From positions 1 to 64,000 of the forward strand of contig CAVQIP010000083.1 of assembly GCA_963712565.1 (NCBI GenBank): 64,000 nt of DNA, in the 5' to 3' direction. Both the position numbers and the translations under genes were made by a program. This document shows positions 9,357-18,868 of the stretch, in pieces. This DNA comes from VAZQ01 sp963712565 (GTDB taxonomy: Bacteria; Pseudomonadota; Alphaproteobacteria; Rhizobiales; Xanthobacteraceae). The stretch's first letter is position 1; each line of letters opens with the position of its first letter. Under the pieces are notes generated by a model. That model was not told where the DNA came from, made no database searches, and worked only from the letters and a program-made list of their open reading frames with translations.

Positions 9357-11335
9357 TGGCGCGTCCCTATCTTCGCCGCCTTCTCGGCGTCCCACCACCA
9401 CACCGTCGGAAATGCGGCGGCGGCGTATTTCGGCAACGGATCGGGACGACCGAAGCGGTCCCAGCGTGCGGTGCGGCTCTTGTCGGAGGTGAATTGCGGC
9501 ACGACGTAGTGGTTCCAGAGCAGAACCCGGTCGAGCGCCCTGGTGGCAGCGACCAGCTCGGCGCGATCCTTGGCGAAGATCACCCGCTCGATGAGCGCAT
9601 CGACGGCCGGGTTCTTGATCCCGATATAGTTGCGCGATCCCGGCGTGTCGGCGGCTTGCGAGCTCCAGAAGTCGCGCTGCTCGTTGCCGGGCGAAAGCGA
9701 TTCCGGCCACGAGGCGATGATGATGTCGAAGTCCCAGTTGCGCAGCCGATTCTCGTATTGCGGATCATCGACGGTCCGCACCGTCACGCTGATGCCGAGG
9801 CGCTCGAGCGACGGCTTGTAGAACAGGATGAAGCGCTCGACGTTCGGATCTTCGGTCAGGATCTCGACGCTCATGGCCTCGCCGGTCTTGACATTGACCA
9901 GCTTCTGATTGCGGACCTCGTATCCCGCGTCCTTCAAAATTCGCACCGCCTCGCGCAGATTGGCGCGCACCTTCTCGGGGCTGCCGCCGACCGGATTGGC
10001 GTAGGGCGTGGTGAAGACTTCCGGCGGGACCTGGTCGCGGACTTGCTCGAGGATCGCGAGTTCCTGGCCTTGCGGGAGCCCCGACGAGGCGAGTTCCGTG
10101 CCGTCGAAATAGCTGCTGATCCGCTTGTATTGGCCGAAGAACATCTGCTTGTTCATCTCCTCGAAATCGAAGGCGAAGTTGAACGCGCGGCGCACCCGCG
10201 GATCTTTGAATTTGTCGCGCCGGGTGTTGAAGGCGAAAGCCTGCATGATCCCGCGGTTGCGCTGGACGAATTCTTCGAGAACCACCCGTTTGTCCTTGAC
10301 GGCGGGGAAATCGTAGGCGGTCGCCCAGTTCTTGGCGCTGTTCTCCGTGCGCCAGTCGACGACATCGGCCTTGAACGCCTCGATGGCGACCGTGGCGTCG
10401 CGAAAATACTCGAACCGCATCTCGTCGAAATTGTCGCGCCCGATATTGACGTTGAGATCCTTGGCCCAATAGTCCTTCACGCGCTCGTAGACGACGGTGC
10501 GGCCGGCAACGAACTCCTTGATGCGGTAGGCGCCGTTGCCGAGCGGCGGTTCGAGCGTGGTCGAGGCGATGTCGCGCTTCTTGCCCGAGGCGTCGGTGCC
10601 CTCCCACCAGTGCTTGGGCAGCACGTTGAGCTGCCCGAGGATCACCGGCATTTCCCGGTTGCCCGGGGCGTCGAAGATGAAGGTGACCTCGCGCTCGCCG
10701 CTCCGCTCCACTTTCGCGACATGGCGATAGTAGGCCGCCATCATCGGGCTGTACTTCTTGAACATTTCCATGGAGAAGATCACGTCGTCGACCGTGATCG
10801 GCTTGCCGTCGTGGTGACGCGCGGCGGCGCGCAAGCGGAAGCTGGCCCAGGCGAAGTCAGGGGGGTGCCTGACCGCTTCGGCAATGAGCCCATAGTCGGT
10901 CGACACTTCGTCGAGCGAGGGCACCATCAAGGTGTCGGTCAGCGTTCCGGCTCCCATCGCGATCGAGCCCTTCAGCCCGGCCACGACCTCGTTGAAATTG
11001 TCGAAGGTGCCGAACGCGATCATGCGCACCGTGCCGCCTTTCGGCGCGGTCGGATTGACGTAGTCGAAATGCTTGAACCCGGGCGGGTATTTGAGTTCTC
11101 CGAACAGCGACAATCCGTGCCGCCAGGCGTGCTGCGGATTGGGCTCTTGCGCGCGCGCCGCGCCGGCGAGGAGCGGCACGCCAAATCGGTCGAGAATGGG
11201 AGATAAAGCTGCAAGCACGCCGGTGCGAACGACGGAGCGACGGGTCAGGCGCACGAAAACCTCCGGGGACACAAGGCCAGATGACGCAGGTGTTTGCGGC
11301 ATTATGACCGATTTTGGATGGCTGCGCGCTGACAT
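9353..11335 (-). CDS. yejA: Extracellular solute-binding protein YejA-like (first copy, intact)
   Basis: An intact 660-residue periplasmic SBP family 5 protein, the binding component of a YejABEF-type peptide/microcin C importer. Residues about 29-62 form an export signal with a twin-arginine-like core (RLTRRSVVRTGVLAAL) ending in A-R-A-Q-E. The mature part begins with SLFGELKYPPGFKHFDYVNP and contains RIKEFVAGRTVVYERVKDYW, AFNTRRDKFKDPRVRRAF and a tryptophan-rich end FPTVWWWDAEKAAK. An alternative ATG at 11302 would still keep the signal. It is the promoter-proximal gene of the operon, and its TGA overlaps the GTG of the second copy. Two tandem binding proteins may widen the range of ligands. 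Confidence 0.9.
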   Translation of the reverse strand: MSARSHPKSVIMPQTPASSGLVSPEVFVRLTRRSVVRTGVLAALSPILDRFGVPLLAGAARAQEPNPQHAWRHGLSLFGELKYPPGFKHFDYVNPTAPKGGTVRMIAFGTFDNFNEVVAGLKGSIAMGAGTLTDTLMVPSLDEVSTDYGLIAEAVRHPPDFAWASFRLRAAARHHDGKPITVDDVIFSMEMFKKYSPMMAAYYRHVAKVERSGEREVTFIFDAPGNREMPVILGQLNVLPKHWWEGTDASGKKRDIASTTLEPPLGNGAYRIKEFVAGRTVVYERVKDYWAKDLNVNIGRDNFDEMRFEYFRDATVAIEAFKADVVDWRTENSAKNWATAYDFPAVKDKRVVLEEFVQRNRGIMQAFAFNTRRDKFKDPRVRRAFNFAFDFEEMNKQMFFGQYKRISSYFDGTELASSGLPQGQELAILEQVRDQVPPEVFTTPYANPVGGSPEKVRANLREAVRILKDAGYEVRNQKLVNVKTGEAMSVEILTEDPNVERFILFYKPSLERLGISVTVRTVDDPQYENRLRNWDFDIIIASWPESLSPGNEQRDFWSSQAADTPGSRNYIGIKNPAVDALIERVIFAKDRAELVAATRALDRVLLWNHYVVPQFTSDKSRTARWDRFGRPDPLPKYAAAAFPTVWWWDAEKAAKIGTRQ

Positions 11336-11537
11336 GTGCGCGACCGGACCATCACTTTATAAGTAGGACATAAGTAGGACCGCGCCGGCGCCGACGCCAC
11401 GGAACCAGCCGGCTCAGCCGGTTCATTACCAAATGTTAAAGTGAACGCGCTTTGCGACGGCTCACCCTGGATTCCACTCAAGCGCGACAGCACGTAAGGC
11501 GGAGCGCGGGCCGGCCGCGATCACCCGAATCGGCCGG
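11336..11537 (-). promoter_or_regulatory. Upstream region of the yej operon with an 11-base tandem repeat
   Basis: About 200 bases between cycM and the first yejA. At 11360-11380 the 10-mer TAAGTAGGAC occurs twice with an 11-base period, about one helical turn, some 25-45 bases before the operon start. On the minus strand the adjoining TTATAAAG (about 11354-11362) could be a -10 element. The rest (CCGGCTCAGCCGG near 11408) is a short palindrome. A promoter is expected here; the exact elements are inference. Confidence 0.35.
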
Positions 11538-12113
11538 TCACTGCGCCTTCGGGGCGCCGGCAGCCTCGGCCGCCTTCGGAAGCGGCGCCGGATTGTCGGA
11601 GAGCGTGTTGAGGTAGGCGATAACGTCCGCCCGCTCGCTCCCGCGCTGAACGCCGGCGAAGGTCATGTTGGTGCCGGGAACATAGCCTCGCGGATTGTTA
11701 ATGAACTGGTTGAGTTCGTCGATGGTCCAATTGCCGCCCTTCGCCTTCATCGCGGCCGAGTAGTTGAACCCCGCCTCCGACGCCTTCGGACGCCCGACGA
11801 CGCCCCACAGATTGGGCCCGACCAGGTTTCGGCCGCCCTTGTTGAAGGTGTGGCAGGCCGCGCATTTCTTGGCGGAGTTCTCGCCGCGGCCGACATCGGC
11901 CTTGGCGAGCAGTTGCTCGATCGATTCCTGCTTCTCCGGCTCCGCCGGTTTGGCCTGACCACCCGGCGCCTGTTCCGGCACCACGATCTCGTAGCCGGGC
12001 TTGGCCGGCTTGGTGGGTGCGAAGATGGCGCCGGCGGCGATGTTGATCGACAACACCCCGAGACAGGTGCCGAGAATGGCGCCGAGTATCTTGTTCAGCT
12101 CGAAGGAATCCAT
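11538..12113 (-). CDS. cycM: Membrane-anchored cytochrome c (CycM type)
   Basis: A 191-residue class I cytochrome c. The N-terminus MDSFELNKILGAILGTCLGV is an uncleaved signal-anchor, as in Bradyrhizobium CycM, which carries electrons from the bc1 complex to an aa3 oxidase. A Pro/Glu-rich linker (about residues 30-70) precedes the globular domain. Haem is bound through CAACH near residue 92, with the axial Met in GYVPGTNMTFAG. Typical helices follow (NLWGVVGRPKASE; RADVIAYLNTLSDNP). The start is set by the anchor; an upstream in-frame extension would add 32 non-homologous residues. It is divergent from kdsB, an arrangement familiar in Bradyrhizobium relatives. Confidence 0.88.
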   Translation of the reverse strand: MDSFELNKILGAILGTCLGVLSINIAAGAIFAPTKPAKPGYEIVVPEQAPGGQAKPAEPEKQESIEQLLAKADVGRGENSAKKCAACHTFNKGGRNLVGPNLWGVVGRPKASEAGFNYSAAMKAKGGNWTIDELNQFINNPRGYVPGTNMTFAGVQRGSERADVIAYLNTLSDNPAPLPKAAEAAGAPKAQ

Positions 12114-12273
12114 CGTCTGAGGTCCACGCGCGCAAGCAAGGTGATGGGGGACGCCCGCCGCGGGGGTTGCGGCGGCGCACAAATAGCCGGTTTGCCTCGT
12201 CTCTGGCAACCCGTATAACCGGCCGACCCACGATACTTATCGGGTGCGGGCCTGAGCCGGCCAAGACAGACCG

Positions 12274-13015
12274 ATGGCCGACATTCTCATCCTCATCCCG
12301 GCGCGCATGGCCTCGAGCAGGCTTCCCGGCAAGCCGCTCGCCGACATCGCGGGCGAGCCGATGGTCCTGCACGTCATGCGTCGGGCGCAAGCGGCGCAGC
12401 TCGGTCCGGTCGTGGTCGCGACCAATTCGGAGGCGATCGCGGCCTGCGTCGAGAAGGCCGGCGGTCGCGCGGTGATGACGCGCGCGGATCATGTGTCGGG
12501 GTCCGACCGCATCTTCGAGGCCCTGGACGTGGCCGATCCGCGGCGCCGCGCCGCCGTCATCGTCAATGTCCAGGGCGACCTGCCCACGCTGGCGCCAGGC
12601 GACATCGCCGCTGCGATCGGCCCGCTCGCCGATCCCGCGGTCGACATCGCCACGCTGGCGGCCGAAATCACCCGAACCGACGAGCGCACCGACCCGAACG
12701 TGGTGAAGGTCGTCGGCACCCCGGTCGCGGCGGGGAGACTGCGTGCGCTCTATTTCACGCGCGCTACCGCGCCGGCGGGCGAGGGTCCGCTCTATCACCA
12801 TATCGGCGTCTACGCCTTTCGCCGCGCGGCGCTCGCCCGCTTCGTCGCGCTTCCCGCCCTCGCCGCTCGAACGGCGCGAAAGGCTCGAGCAATTGCGCGC
12901 GCTCGAAGCCGGGATGCGCATCGACGTGACCCTCGTCGCGAGCGTGCCGCTCGGCGTCGACACCGCCGAAGACCTGGAGCGGGCGCGCGAAATCATCGGC
13001 CCATCCTCGTCCTGA
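12274..13015 (+). CDS. kdsB: 3-deoxy-manno-octulosonate cytidylyltransferase, one frameshift
   Basis: KdsB activates Kdo with CTP to CMP-Kdo for lipopolysaccharide core synthesis in the cytoplasm. The start MADILILIPARMASSRLPGK contains the nucleotide-binding ARxxSxRLPGK signature. Further family motifs are VVVATNSEAIAACVE, HVSGSDRIFEAL and VNVQGDLPTL, with metal-binding D in QGD. Near 12853 a CCC run appears one base too long; after correction the protein continues PSPLERRERLEQLRALEAGM and ends GVDTAEDLERAREIIGPSSS, total about 246 residues, normal for KdsB. The last codons and stop lie inside a dispersed repeat. pheA follows 139 bases later. Confidence 0.9.
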
Positions 13016-13105
13016 GGAGCCGCCCGCAGGCCTGCGTCTCGAAGGACGCGAGACGCGGTTGTCTCACCCTTCCAGACGGCCGCTGGGCGCCTCTTCAGGA
13101 TGAAG
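13003..13105. repeat. Dispersed palindromic repeat, family A (copy 1)
   Basis: Two inverted arms (ATCCTCGTCCTGAGGAGC at the left, GCGCCTCTTCAGGATGA at the right) enclose CTGCGTCTCGAAGGACGCGAG and a second arm with CCAGACGGCCGC. A second copy lies at 42824-42937. This is the pattern of extragenic palindromes very common in Bradyrhizobium-like genomes. It supplies the stop codon of kdsB. Confidence 0.75.
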
Positions 13106-13154
13106 CTAGTTGGGCCGGTTGACTTGGAGCGGCGGCGTGCGTACCGGAACGACC

Positions 13155-14015
13155 ATGACGGCGGCCAAGAAGATCGTATTCCAGGGCGAGCCGGGAGCGA
13201 ATTCCCACCTCGCCTCGCGCGAAGTTTATCCGGACTACGAGCCGGTGCCGTGCGCGACCTTCGAGGATGCGTTTGCCGCGATCAGCGGCGGCGAAGCCGC
13301 GCTCGGCATGATTCCGATCGAAAACTCGGTCGCCGGCCGCGTCGCCGACATCCACCATCTCATGCCGGACTCGGGCCTGCACATCGTCGCCGAGCATTTC
13401 ATGCCGGTGCGCCATCAGCTCCTGGCGCCGAAGGGGGCGGCGCTCAAGGACATCAAGACGGTCGAAAGCCACGTCCACGCGCTCGGTCAGTGCCGCAAAG
13501 TGATCCGCAAGCTCGGCGTCAAGACCGTGGTCGCCGCCGATACCGCGGGCTCGGCGCGCGAGGTCGCCGAGGCGAGGGACAAGACGCGCGCCGCCATCGC
13601 CTCGCGGCTCGCCGCCGAAATCTACGGCCTCGACATCCTGGCCGCGGACATCGAGGACGAGGACCACAACACCACGCGCTTCATCGTGCTTTCGCGCGAC
13701 GCCAGGTGGGCGAAGAACGACGACGGCCCGGTCATCACCACCTTCCTGTTCCGGGTGCGCAATGTCCCGGCCGCGCTCTACAAGGCGCTCGGCGGTTTTG
13801 CCACCAACGGCGTCAACATGACCAAGCTCGAAAGCTACATGATCGAGGGCAATTTCTTCGCCACCCAGTTCTACGCCGACGTCGAGGGCCACCCCGAGGA
13901 CCGCAACCTGGTGTTCGCATTCGAGGAGCTCGCGTTCTACTCCAAGGAGATGAAGATCCTCGGCGTCTATCCCGCGCATCCGTTCCGCGCGACGTTCGAG
14001 GAAACAGTCGCGTAG
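13155..14015 (+). CDS. pheA: Prephenate dehydratase
   Basis: A 286-residue monofunctional prephenate dehydratase, converting prephenate to phenylpyruvate for phenylalanine synthesis. The catalytic domain (about residues 5-185) starts IVFQGEPGANSHLASREVYP and has the family segments GMIPIENSVAGRVADIHHLM, HALGQCRKVI and the active-site N-T-T-R-F. A C-terminal ACT domain (about 200-280) carries TTFLFRVRNVPAALYKALGG and KLESYMIEG, the phenylalanine-binding regulatory site, so feedback inhibition is expected. The ATG at 13155 is chosen over one 45 bases upstream because homology begins right after it. No chorismate mutase domain is present. Confidence 0.92.
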   Translation: MTAAKKIVFQGEPGANSHLASREVYPDYEPVPCATFEDAFAAISGGEAALGMIPIENSVAGRVADIHHLMPDSGLHIVAEHFMPVRHQLLAPKGAALKDIKTVESHVHALGQCRKVIRKLGVKTVVAADTAGSAREVAEARDKTRAAIASRLAAEIYGLDILAADIEDEDHNTTRFIVLSRDARWAKNDDGPVITTFLFRVRNVPAALYKALGGFATNGVNMTKLESYMIEGNFFATQFYADVEGHPEDRNLVFAFEELAFYSKEMKILGVYPAHPFRATFEETVA

Positions 14016-14060
14016 GCCCGCCCTCCGGCGTTGCCGGCGGGCGGGCGCGCGTCCGGGACC
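14016..14060 (+). terminator. Possible terminator hairpin after pheA
   Basis: Directly after the pheA stop the sequence can fold into a strong GC hairpin (GCCCGCC...GGCGGGC with CCGGC...GCCGG inside). There is no T-tract, so intrinsic termination is uncertain. Confidence 0.3.
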
Positions 14061-14083
14061 GGCGGCGGGCATCGCCGCCTAGT

Positions 14084-14587
14084 CTAGGCGGCGCTCTTGT
14101 CGAGCAACCGCCGGCCGGCCGATGGCTTGCTCACGGGCGCGGCGCGCGGCACCGATCTGGTCTCGCACTGATGCCGACGCGGGGCGGAAAATTCTCGCGG
14201 CATCGCTGGCATCGGCGAATTGTAGACCACCAATTCGATCTCCGAGCGGTGCAGCCCGAGGTCCTTGAGCGAGCGGTCGTCGAGCGCGCCGAGCTCGCGG
14301 ATCGCCGCCCGGCGTTCGCGCCCGACCAGGTAGGCGGCCCAGCAACGGCGCGCGGTCGTGACGGCGCGCTCGGCGAGCAGGCGGACCACGTCCCGCCCGC
14401 CGCCCGCAACCGCCCGCAACCACCTCACCACCCCACCCGGCAGATCGCGCAGCGCCTGCGCGCGGGCGGCGTGCGCCCGCAGCAGCAAGCCGCGTTGCAG
14501 GCGCTCCCACTGCTCGGGGGTGAGCTTTCGTGCCTCGAATCTCGCGAAATCAATTTCATTGCGCTTGCACATGGTCAGCTCCATCAA
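14084..14587 (-). CDS. DUF1127 domain-containing protein
   Basis: 167 residues, longer than most members of this family of small arginine-rich proteins. The DUF1127 core lies around residues 85-118 (RRAAIRELGALDDRSLKDLG, then LHRSEIE). The N-terminal part (MCKRNEIDFARFEARKLTPE) is a predicted helical lead, and the C-terminus is a basic disordered tail. DUF1127 proteins in alphaproteobacteria have been tied to phosphate/carbon regulation and RNA turnover; no specific role follows here. It is divergent from the lysR gene, with an AT-rich intergenic region that may serve both. Confidence 0.75.
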   Translation of the reverse strand: MMELTMCKRNEIDFARFEARKLTPEQWERLQRGLLLRAHAARAQALRDLPGGVVRWLRAVAGGGRDVVRLLAERAVTTARRCWAAYLVGRERRAAIRELGALDDRSLKDLGLHRSEIELVVYNSPMPAMPREFSAPRRHQCETRSVPRAAPVSKPSAGRRLLDKSAA

Positions 14588-14687
14588 ATCAGGTCTTTCA
14601 CGATAGGCTTTACACGGGTCGAAACATCACGTAAAATGAATAAATATGATGATAATGATCTCTTAATAAGAACGATGGACGACGACG
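14588..14687. promoter_or_regulatory. AT-rich divergent promoter region between DUF1127 gene and lysR
   Basis: A 100-base gap that is strikingly AT-rich in its right half (AATAAATATGATGATAATG near 14638-14657, then CTCTTAATAAG) in otherwise GC-rich DNA. TTTACACGGG near 14610 and the TAATAA stretch could provide -35/-10 elements. LysR proteins usually bind such divergent gaps and repress themselves. The elements are inferred, not identified. Confidence 0.4.
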
Positions 14688-15627
14688 ATGGACCTCGCCG
14701 ATCTGCATATCTTCCGCTCCGTGGTGCAAGCCGGCGGCGTCACGCGCGCGGCGGAAAAGCTCAACCGCGTGCAGTCCAACGTCACCACGCGCGTGCGCCA
14801 GCTCGAAACCGATCTCGGCGTCGAGCTCTTCATCCGCGCCGGCAAGCGGCTTCATCTTTCGCCCGCGGGCAAGCTGTTGCTCGACTATGCCGACCGGCTG
14901 CTCGACCTGGCGCAGGAGGCGCGCGAGGCGGTGCACGACGCCAAGCCGCGCGGGCTGCTGCGGTTCGGCACCGGCGAAGCCACCGCCGCCACGCGCCTGC
15001 CCCCGCCGATGAACGAATATCTCTGCCGCTATCCGGACGTCACGCTCGAGCTGCGCACCGGCAATACCAAGACGCTGGCAACCGCGGTGCTAGCGGGCGA
15101 ACTGGATGCGGCTTTGCTCGCCGCCCCGGTCGCGGACGCGCCGTTCGACAAGGTGCCGATCTTCGACGAGGAGCTGGTCATCGTCGCCGCCGCCAATCAC
15201 CCCCCGATCCGCTCGCCGCGCGATGCCAGGCCGCAAACCGTGCTCGCATTCGAATTCGGATGCTCCTACCGCCAGCGGCTCGAGGATTGGTTCGCCCACC
15301 ACGGGGAAATGCCGGACAAGATCGTCGAGATCACCTCGTACCACGCCATGCTCGGATGCACCGTCGCCGGCATGGGCATCTCGCTCTTGCCGCGCAACGT
15401 GCTGACCACGTTCCCGGACGCCAAGCTGGTCAGCGTCCATCCGCTGCCGCGCGGATTCGGACCGGATTCCGACCCTGCTGATCTGGCGCAAGGGGGCGCT
15501 CTCGCCCAAGGTGCGCGCGCTCATGGAGATCTTGCTCGAACGCTCCAATATCGCGCTGAAGCCGCAGGGACGGCGGGCGAACGGCCGCGGTGTTCGGGCC
15601 GTTGCCGCCGGCTCCGCTCGCTCGTAG
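14688..15627 (+). CDS. LysR family transcriptional regulator, one frameshift
   Basis: About 313 residues. The N-terminal winged helix-turn-helix spans residues 1-60: MDLADLHIFRSVVQAGGVTR then AAEKLNRVQSNVTTRVRQLE, the standard LysR recognition helix. The effector-binding domain follows from about residue 90 (GLLRFGTGEATAATRLPP) and keeps the two-lobe pattern with GCTVAGMGISLLPRN. Near 15465 a CC run is one base too long; corrected, the protein continues TLLIWRKGALSPKVRALMEI and ends at TAG 15625-15627. The sequence recalls regulators of the CysB/PtxR-like branch, but the inducer is unknown. The divergent gene is a DUF1127 protein, not an obvious target enzyme. Confidence 0.85.
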
Positions 15628-15666
15628 CGCACAACGAACGGACGCGGCGCTCTCTCGGTCGCGACC

Positions 15667-17169
15667 TCAAATCGTCTGATTGTACTCGCCGACTTCGGGA
15701 TGCGTGCGCAGCACGCCGTCGACCGCCTTGAACATGTCGCGCATGCGCGCTTCCGAGGCCGGGCTCTCCACCACCACCACCAGCTCCGGTTTGTTGGACG
15801 AGGCGCGAACGAGTCCCCAGGTGCCGTCCGCGACGGTGACGCGCACGCCGTTGACGGTCACGAGGTCGCGGATCGGCTGGCCCGCGACCGCCTCGCCCTT
15901 CGCTTTCGCCTGCTGGAAATGCTTCACCACCTCGTCGACGACGCGGTATTTGATCTCGTCGGCGCAATGCGGCGACATGGTCGGCGACGACCACGTCTTC
16001 GGCAGCGCGTTCTTGAGATCGGACATGCTTTTTTGCGGATTGCGGTCGAGCATGTCACAGACCGCGAGCGCAAAGATCAGCCCGTCATCGTAGCCGCGGC
16101 CGAGCGGCTGGTTGAAGAAGAAGTGGCCTGACTTCTCGAAGCCCGCCAGCGCGCCGATCTCGTTGACGCGGCGCTTCATGTAGGAATGGCCGGTCTTCCA
16201 GTAGTCGGTCCTGGCCCCGTTGGCGCGCAGCACCGGATCGGTCGTGAACAGGCCGGTCGACTTCACGTCGGCGACGAAGATCGCGCCCTTGTGCTGCGCC
16301 GAGAGCTCGCGCGCGAGCATCACGCCGACCTTGTCGGCGAAAATCTCCTCGCCCTCGTTGTCGACCACGCCGCAGCGGTCGCCGTCGCCGTCGAAGCCGA
16401 GCGCCACGTCCGCCTGCACGCGCAACACCTCGTCGCGCATGGCGTGCAGCATCTTCATGTCCTCGGTGTTGGGATTGTATTTCGGGAAGGTGTGGTCGAG
16501 CTCGCAGTCGAGGCGAACGACCTCGCAGCCGACCGCGGCGAGGACCTGCGGCGAGAACGCGCCGGCGGTGCCGTTGCCGCAGGCGCAAACCACCTTGAGG
16601 CGGCGCTTGAGCTTCGGCCGCCGGGTGAGGTCGGCGATGTAGCGGGCCGGGAAGTTCTCGACGAAGACATAGCCGCCGCCGCCGCGCAGGTCGAAGCGGG
16701 CGTCGAGCACGATCTCCTTGAGCCTCGCCATCTCGTCGGGTCCGAAGGTGAGCGGGCGATTGGCGCCCATCTTCACGCCGGTCCAGCCATTGTCGTTGTG
16801 GGAGGCGGTGACCATCGCCACGCAGGGCACATCGAGGTCGAACTGGGCGAAGTAGGCCATGGGCGTGACGGCGAGGCCGATGTCGTGCACCTGGCAGCCC
16901 GCCGCCATCAGCCCGGAAACCAGGGCGGTCTTCACCGACGCCGAATAGGCGCGAAAATCGTGGCCGGTCACGATCCGCGGCTCGACGCCGAGCTGGTGGA
17001 TGAGCGTGCCGAGGCCCAGCCCGAGCGCCTGCACGCCCATCAGGTTGATCTCCTTCCCCAGCAGCCAGCGCGCGTCGTACTCGCGGAATCCGGTGGGCTT
17101 CACCAGCGGCTCGGATTCATAGGCATAGGTATTGGGCGTGAGCGCGGGCTTCGGCTTGGGAAACATCAT
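15667..17169 (-). CDS. Phosphomannomutase/phosphoglucomutase
   Basis: A 500-residue alpha-D-phosphohexomutase interconverting hexose 1- and 6-phosphates, feeding nucleotide sugars for polysaccharide and LPS. All four domain signatures are visible: the phosphoserine loop VTASHNDNGWTGVKMG (about residue 128), the metal loop GFDGDGDRCGVVD (about 275), the sugar loop GFEKSGHFFF (about 365) and the phosphate-binding RASSNKPEL (about 463). Length and order match bacterial PMM/PGM of the AlgC type. An adjacent sulfatase and a membrane glycosyltransferase on the same strand suggest a surface-glycan context, which is inference. Spacing to the upstream sulfatase is 84 bases. Confidence 0.88.
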   Translation of the reverse strand: MMFPKPKPALTPNTYAYESEPLVKPTGFREYDARWLLGKEINLMGVQALGLGLGTLIHQLGVEPRIVTGHDFRAYSASVKTALVSGLMAAGCQVHDIGLAVTPMAYFAQFDLDVPCVAMVTASHNDNGWTGVKMGANRPLTFGPDEMARLKEIVLDARFDLRGGGGYVFVENFPARYIADLTRRPKLKRRLKVVCACGNGTAGAFSPQVLAAVGCEVVRLDCELDHTFPKYNPNTEDMKMLHAMRDEVLRVQADVALGFDGDGDRCGVVDNEGEEIFADKVGVMLARELSAQHKGAIFVADVKSTGLFTTDPVLRANGARTDYWKTGHSYMKRRVNEIGALAGFEKSGHFFFNQPLGRGYDDGLIFALAVCDMLDRNPQKSMSDLKNALPKTWSSPTMSPHCADEIKYRVVDEVVKHFQQAKAKGEAVAGQPIRDLVTVNGVRVTVADGTWGLVRASSNKPELVVVVESPASEARMRDMFKAVDGVLRTHPEVGEYNQTI

Positions 17170-17253
17170 GAATTCCTGAGAACGCGGCGATGCGCGTCCG
17201 TCACATAGCGCAAGCGCCGCACCGGGAAAAGCCGATCACGGTTCGCAAACGCG

Positions 17254-18856
17254 TCAGGCGCGGCCCATGGGCAATGGGCTGCGATCGGCAAGTTCCATCT
17301 CCCGGTAGGCGAGCTTCTCCATCAGCTCGGCGCGCACGCCGCGATGGCCGGGATCCTCGAACAGGTTGTCCATCTCGTGCGGGTCGTTCGCCAGGTCGTA
17401 GAGCTCGCCCCACGGGTCGCCATGGGCGATGGTCATGCGCCAGCGCGGCGTGACCAGGGTGCGCATGCGCGACGGTGCCTGATAACCGAGGATGGCGCGC
17501 TGCTGGTCGTCTTCGATCACCATCGAATCGCGCGTCGTGGTGGCCTTGCCGTCGATCGCCGGCAGCAGGCTTTCACCCTGGATGCCGTTGTAGGGTTGGA
17601 TACGGGCGCGGTCGAGCACGGTTGCGGCGATATCGAGCGTGCCGCCGAGCATGTCGGTCGCGCCCGGCGGCCGCGCGCCCGGCTCGGCCCAGATGAACGG
17701 CACGTGCGTGATGCCTTCGTAGTGCGCCGGGCCTTTCAGCAGCAGCCGATGATCGCCGAGAAAATCGCCGTGGTCGGTGGTGAAGATCACGACGGTGTCG
17801 TCGGCGAGCCCGCGCGCCGCCAGCCGCGCGAGCACGCGCGCCGACGGCGTCGTCGATCATCGCGATCATGCCACAGCTCAGCGCCATCGCCTCGCGCGCC
17901 TCGCGCTCGTCGACGGCGAAGGCGGCCTGCTCGGTGACGACCGCCTTGCCGCTCTCGCGCTGCGCCAGCGCCCAGGCGACCGGCCGCGCCAGCGGGCGGT
18001 TGCCGTGGTGGAAGCTCGGCGGCAGCGCCATGTCCTGCGGCCGGTACATGGACCAGTAGCGGCCGGGCGGCGTGAACGGATGATGCGGGTCGGGAAAGGA
18101 CGCCATCAGGAAGAACGGGCGGTTGCGGTCGCCGGCGGCGTAGCGGTCGAGCCAATCGCAGGTTTTGCCGGCGATGTAGGCGGTCGGATAGAGCTCCTCC
18201 GGGATCGGCGTGCGAAAGGCCTGCGGACAGACGTAGTCGTGCGGCAGCTGGTTGTTGCGGTCGCGCAGCGCGTCGGCGTCGCTGCGTTGCGACTTGAGCC
18301 AGACGTAGTAGTGACCGCCGACCAGGTCGCCGTGCGCCGTGCACAAATCGACGTGCTCGAAGCCGTAGAACGGCAGCCGCATGTCGAAATCACGCCCAGC
18401 CTGCCAGCGCCCGGGATGTTCCTGGTCATAGCCGCCGTCCGACGCATCCGGCTTTCTCGCTTCCGCAAATTCACGGTCGAGCACTTGGTCGCCCGGGCGC
18501 GCCGGCGGCCGCCTGAGGATCGCCGCGCCATCGGAAAAATTCTGCAGATGGCTCTTGCCGACCAGCGCGGTGGCATAGCCGGCGGCGCGCAGCGCATCGA
18601 CGAAGGTGTTGGACTGCAGCGGCAGCGGCGAGCCATTGCTGCGCACGCCGTGCAGCGACGGCATGCGTCCGGTCATCAATGTGGCGCGGTTGGGCATGCA
18701 GACCGGCGTCGCCACGTAGAAACGGGTAAAGCGCGTACCGCGGGCCGCGATCGAATCGATGTTCGGCGTCTTGAGCACCGGATGGCCGTAGCAGCCGAGA
18801 TAATCGACGCGATGCTGATCGGTGATGAAGAACAGAAAATTCGGCCGCCTTGCCAC
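17254..18856 (-). CDS. Sulfatase (type I, formylglycine-dependent), one frameshift
   Basis: About 533 residues after correcting one extra base near 17842. It starts with GTG, with GAAGGAGG 6 bases upstream. The N-terminal metal site is NFLFFITDQHRVDYLGCYG. The catalytic motif C-x-P-x-R is CMPNRATLMTGR (about residue 53), the Cys of which is converted to formylglycine. Later come VGKSHLQNF, SFPDPHHPFTPPGRYW and, in the second frame, TTDHGDFLGDHRLLLKGPAH with the metal-binding D-H. It resembles choline-sulfatase/arylsulfatase-like enzymes, but no signal peptide is present and the substrate is unknown. No formylglycine-generating enzyme is seen in the window. The GT87-like gene lies 12 bases upstream. 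Confidence 0.85.
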
Positions 18857-18868
18857 CGATGACCTCCT

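Noticed and set aside
9494..11206. Long open frame (570 codons) on the plus strand
   Set aside because: It lies exactly opposite the intact yejA gene; its translation is rich in Glu, Asp, Arg and His without family motifs, typical of an antisense shadow in high-GC DNA.
13100..15481. 793-codon plus-strand open frame across pheA, the DUF1127 gene and lysR
   Set aside because: It is out of frame with three well-supported genes and has a low-complexity Arg/Pro translation.
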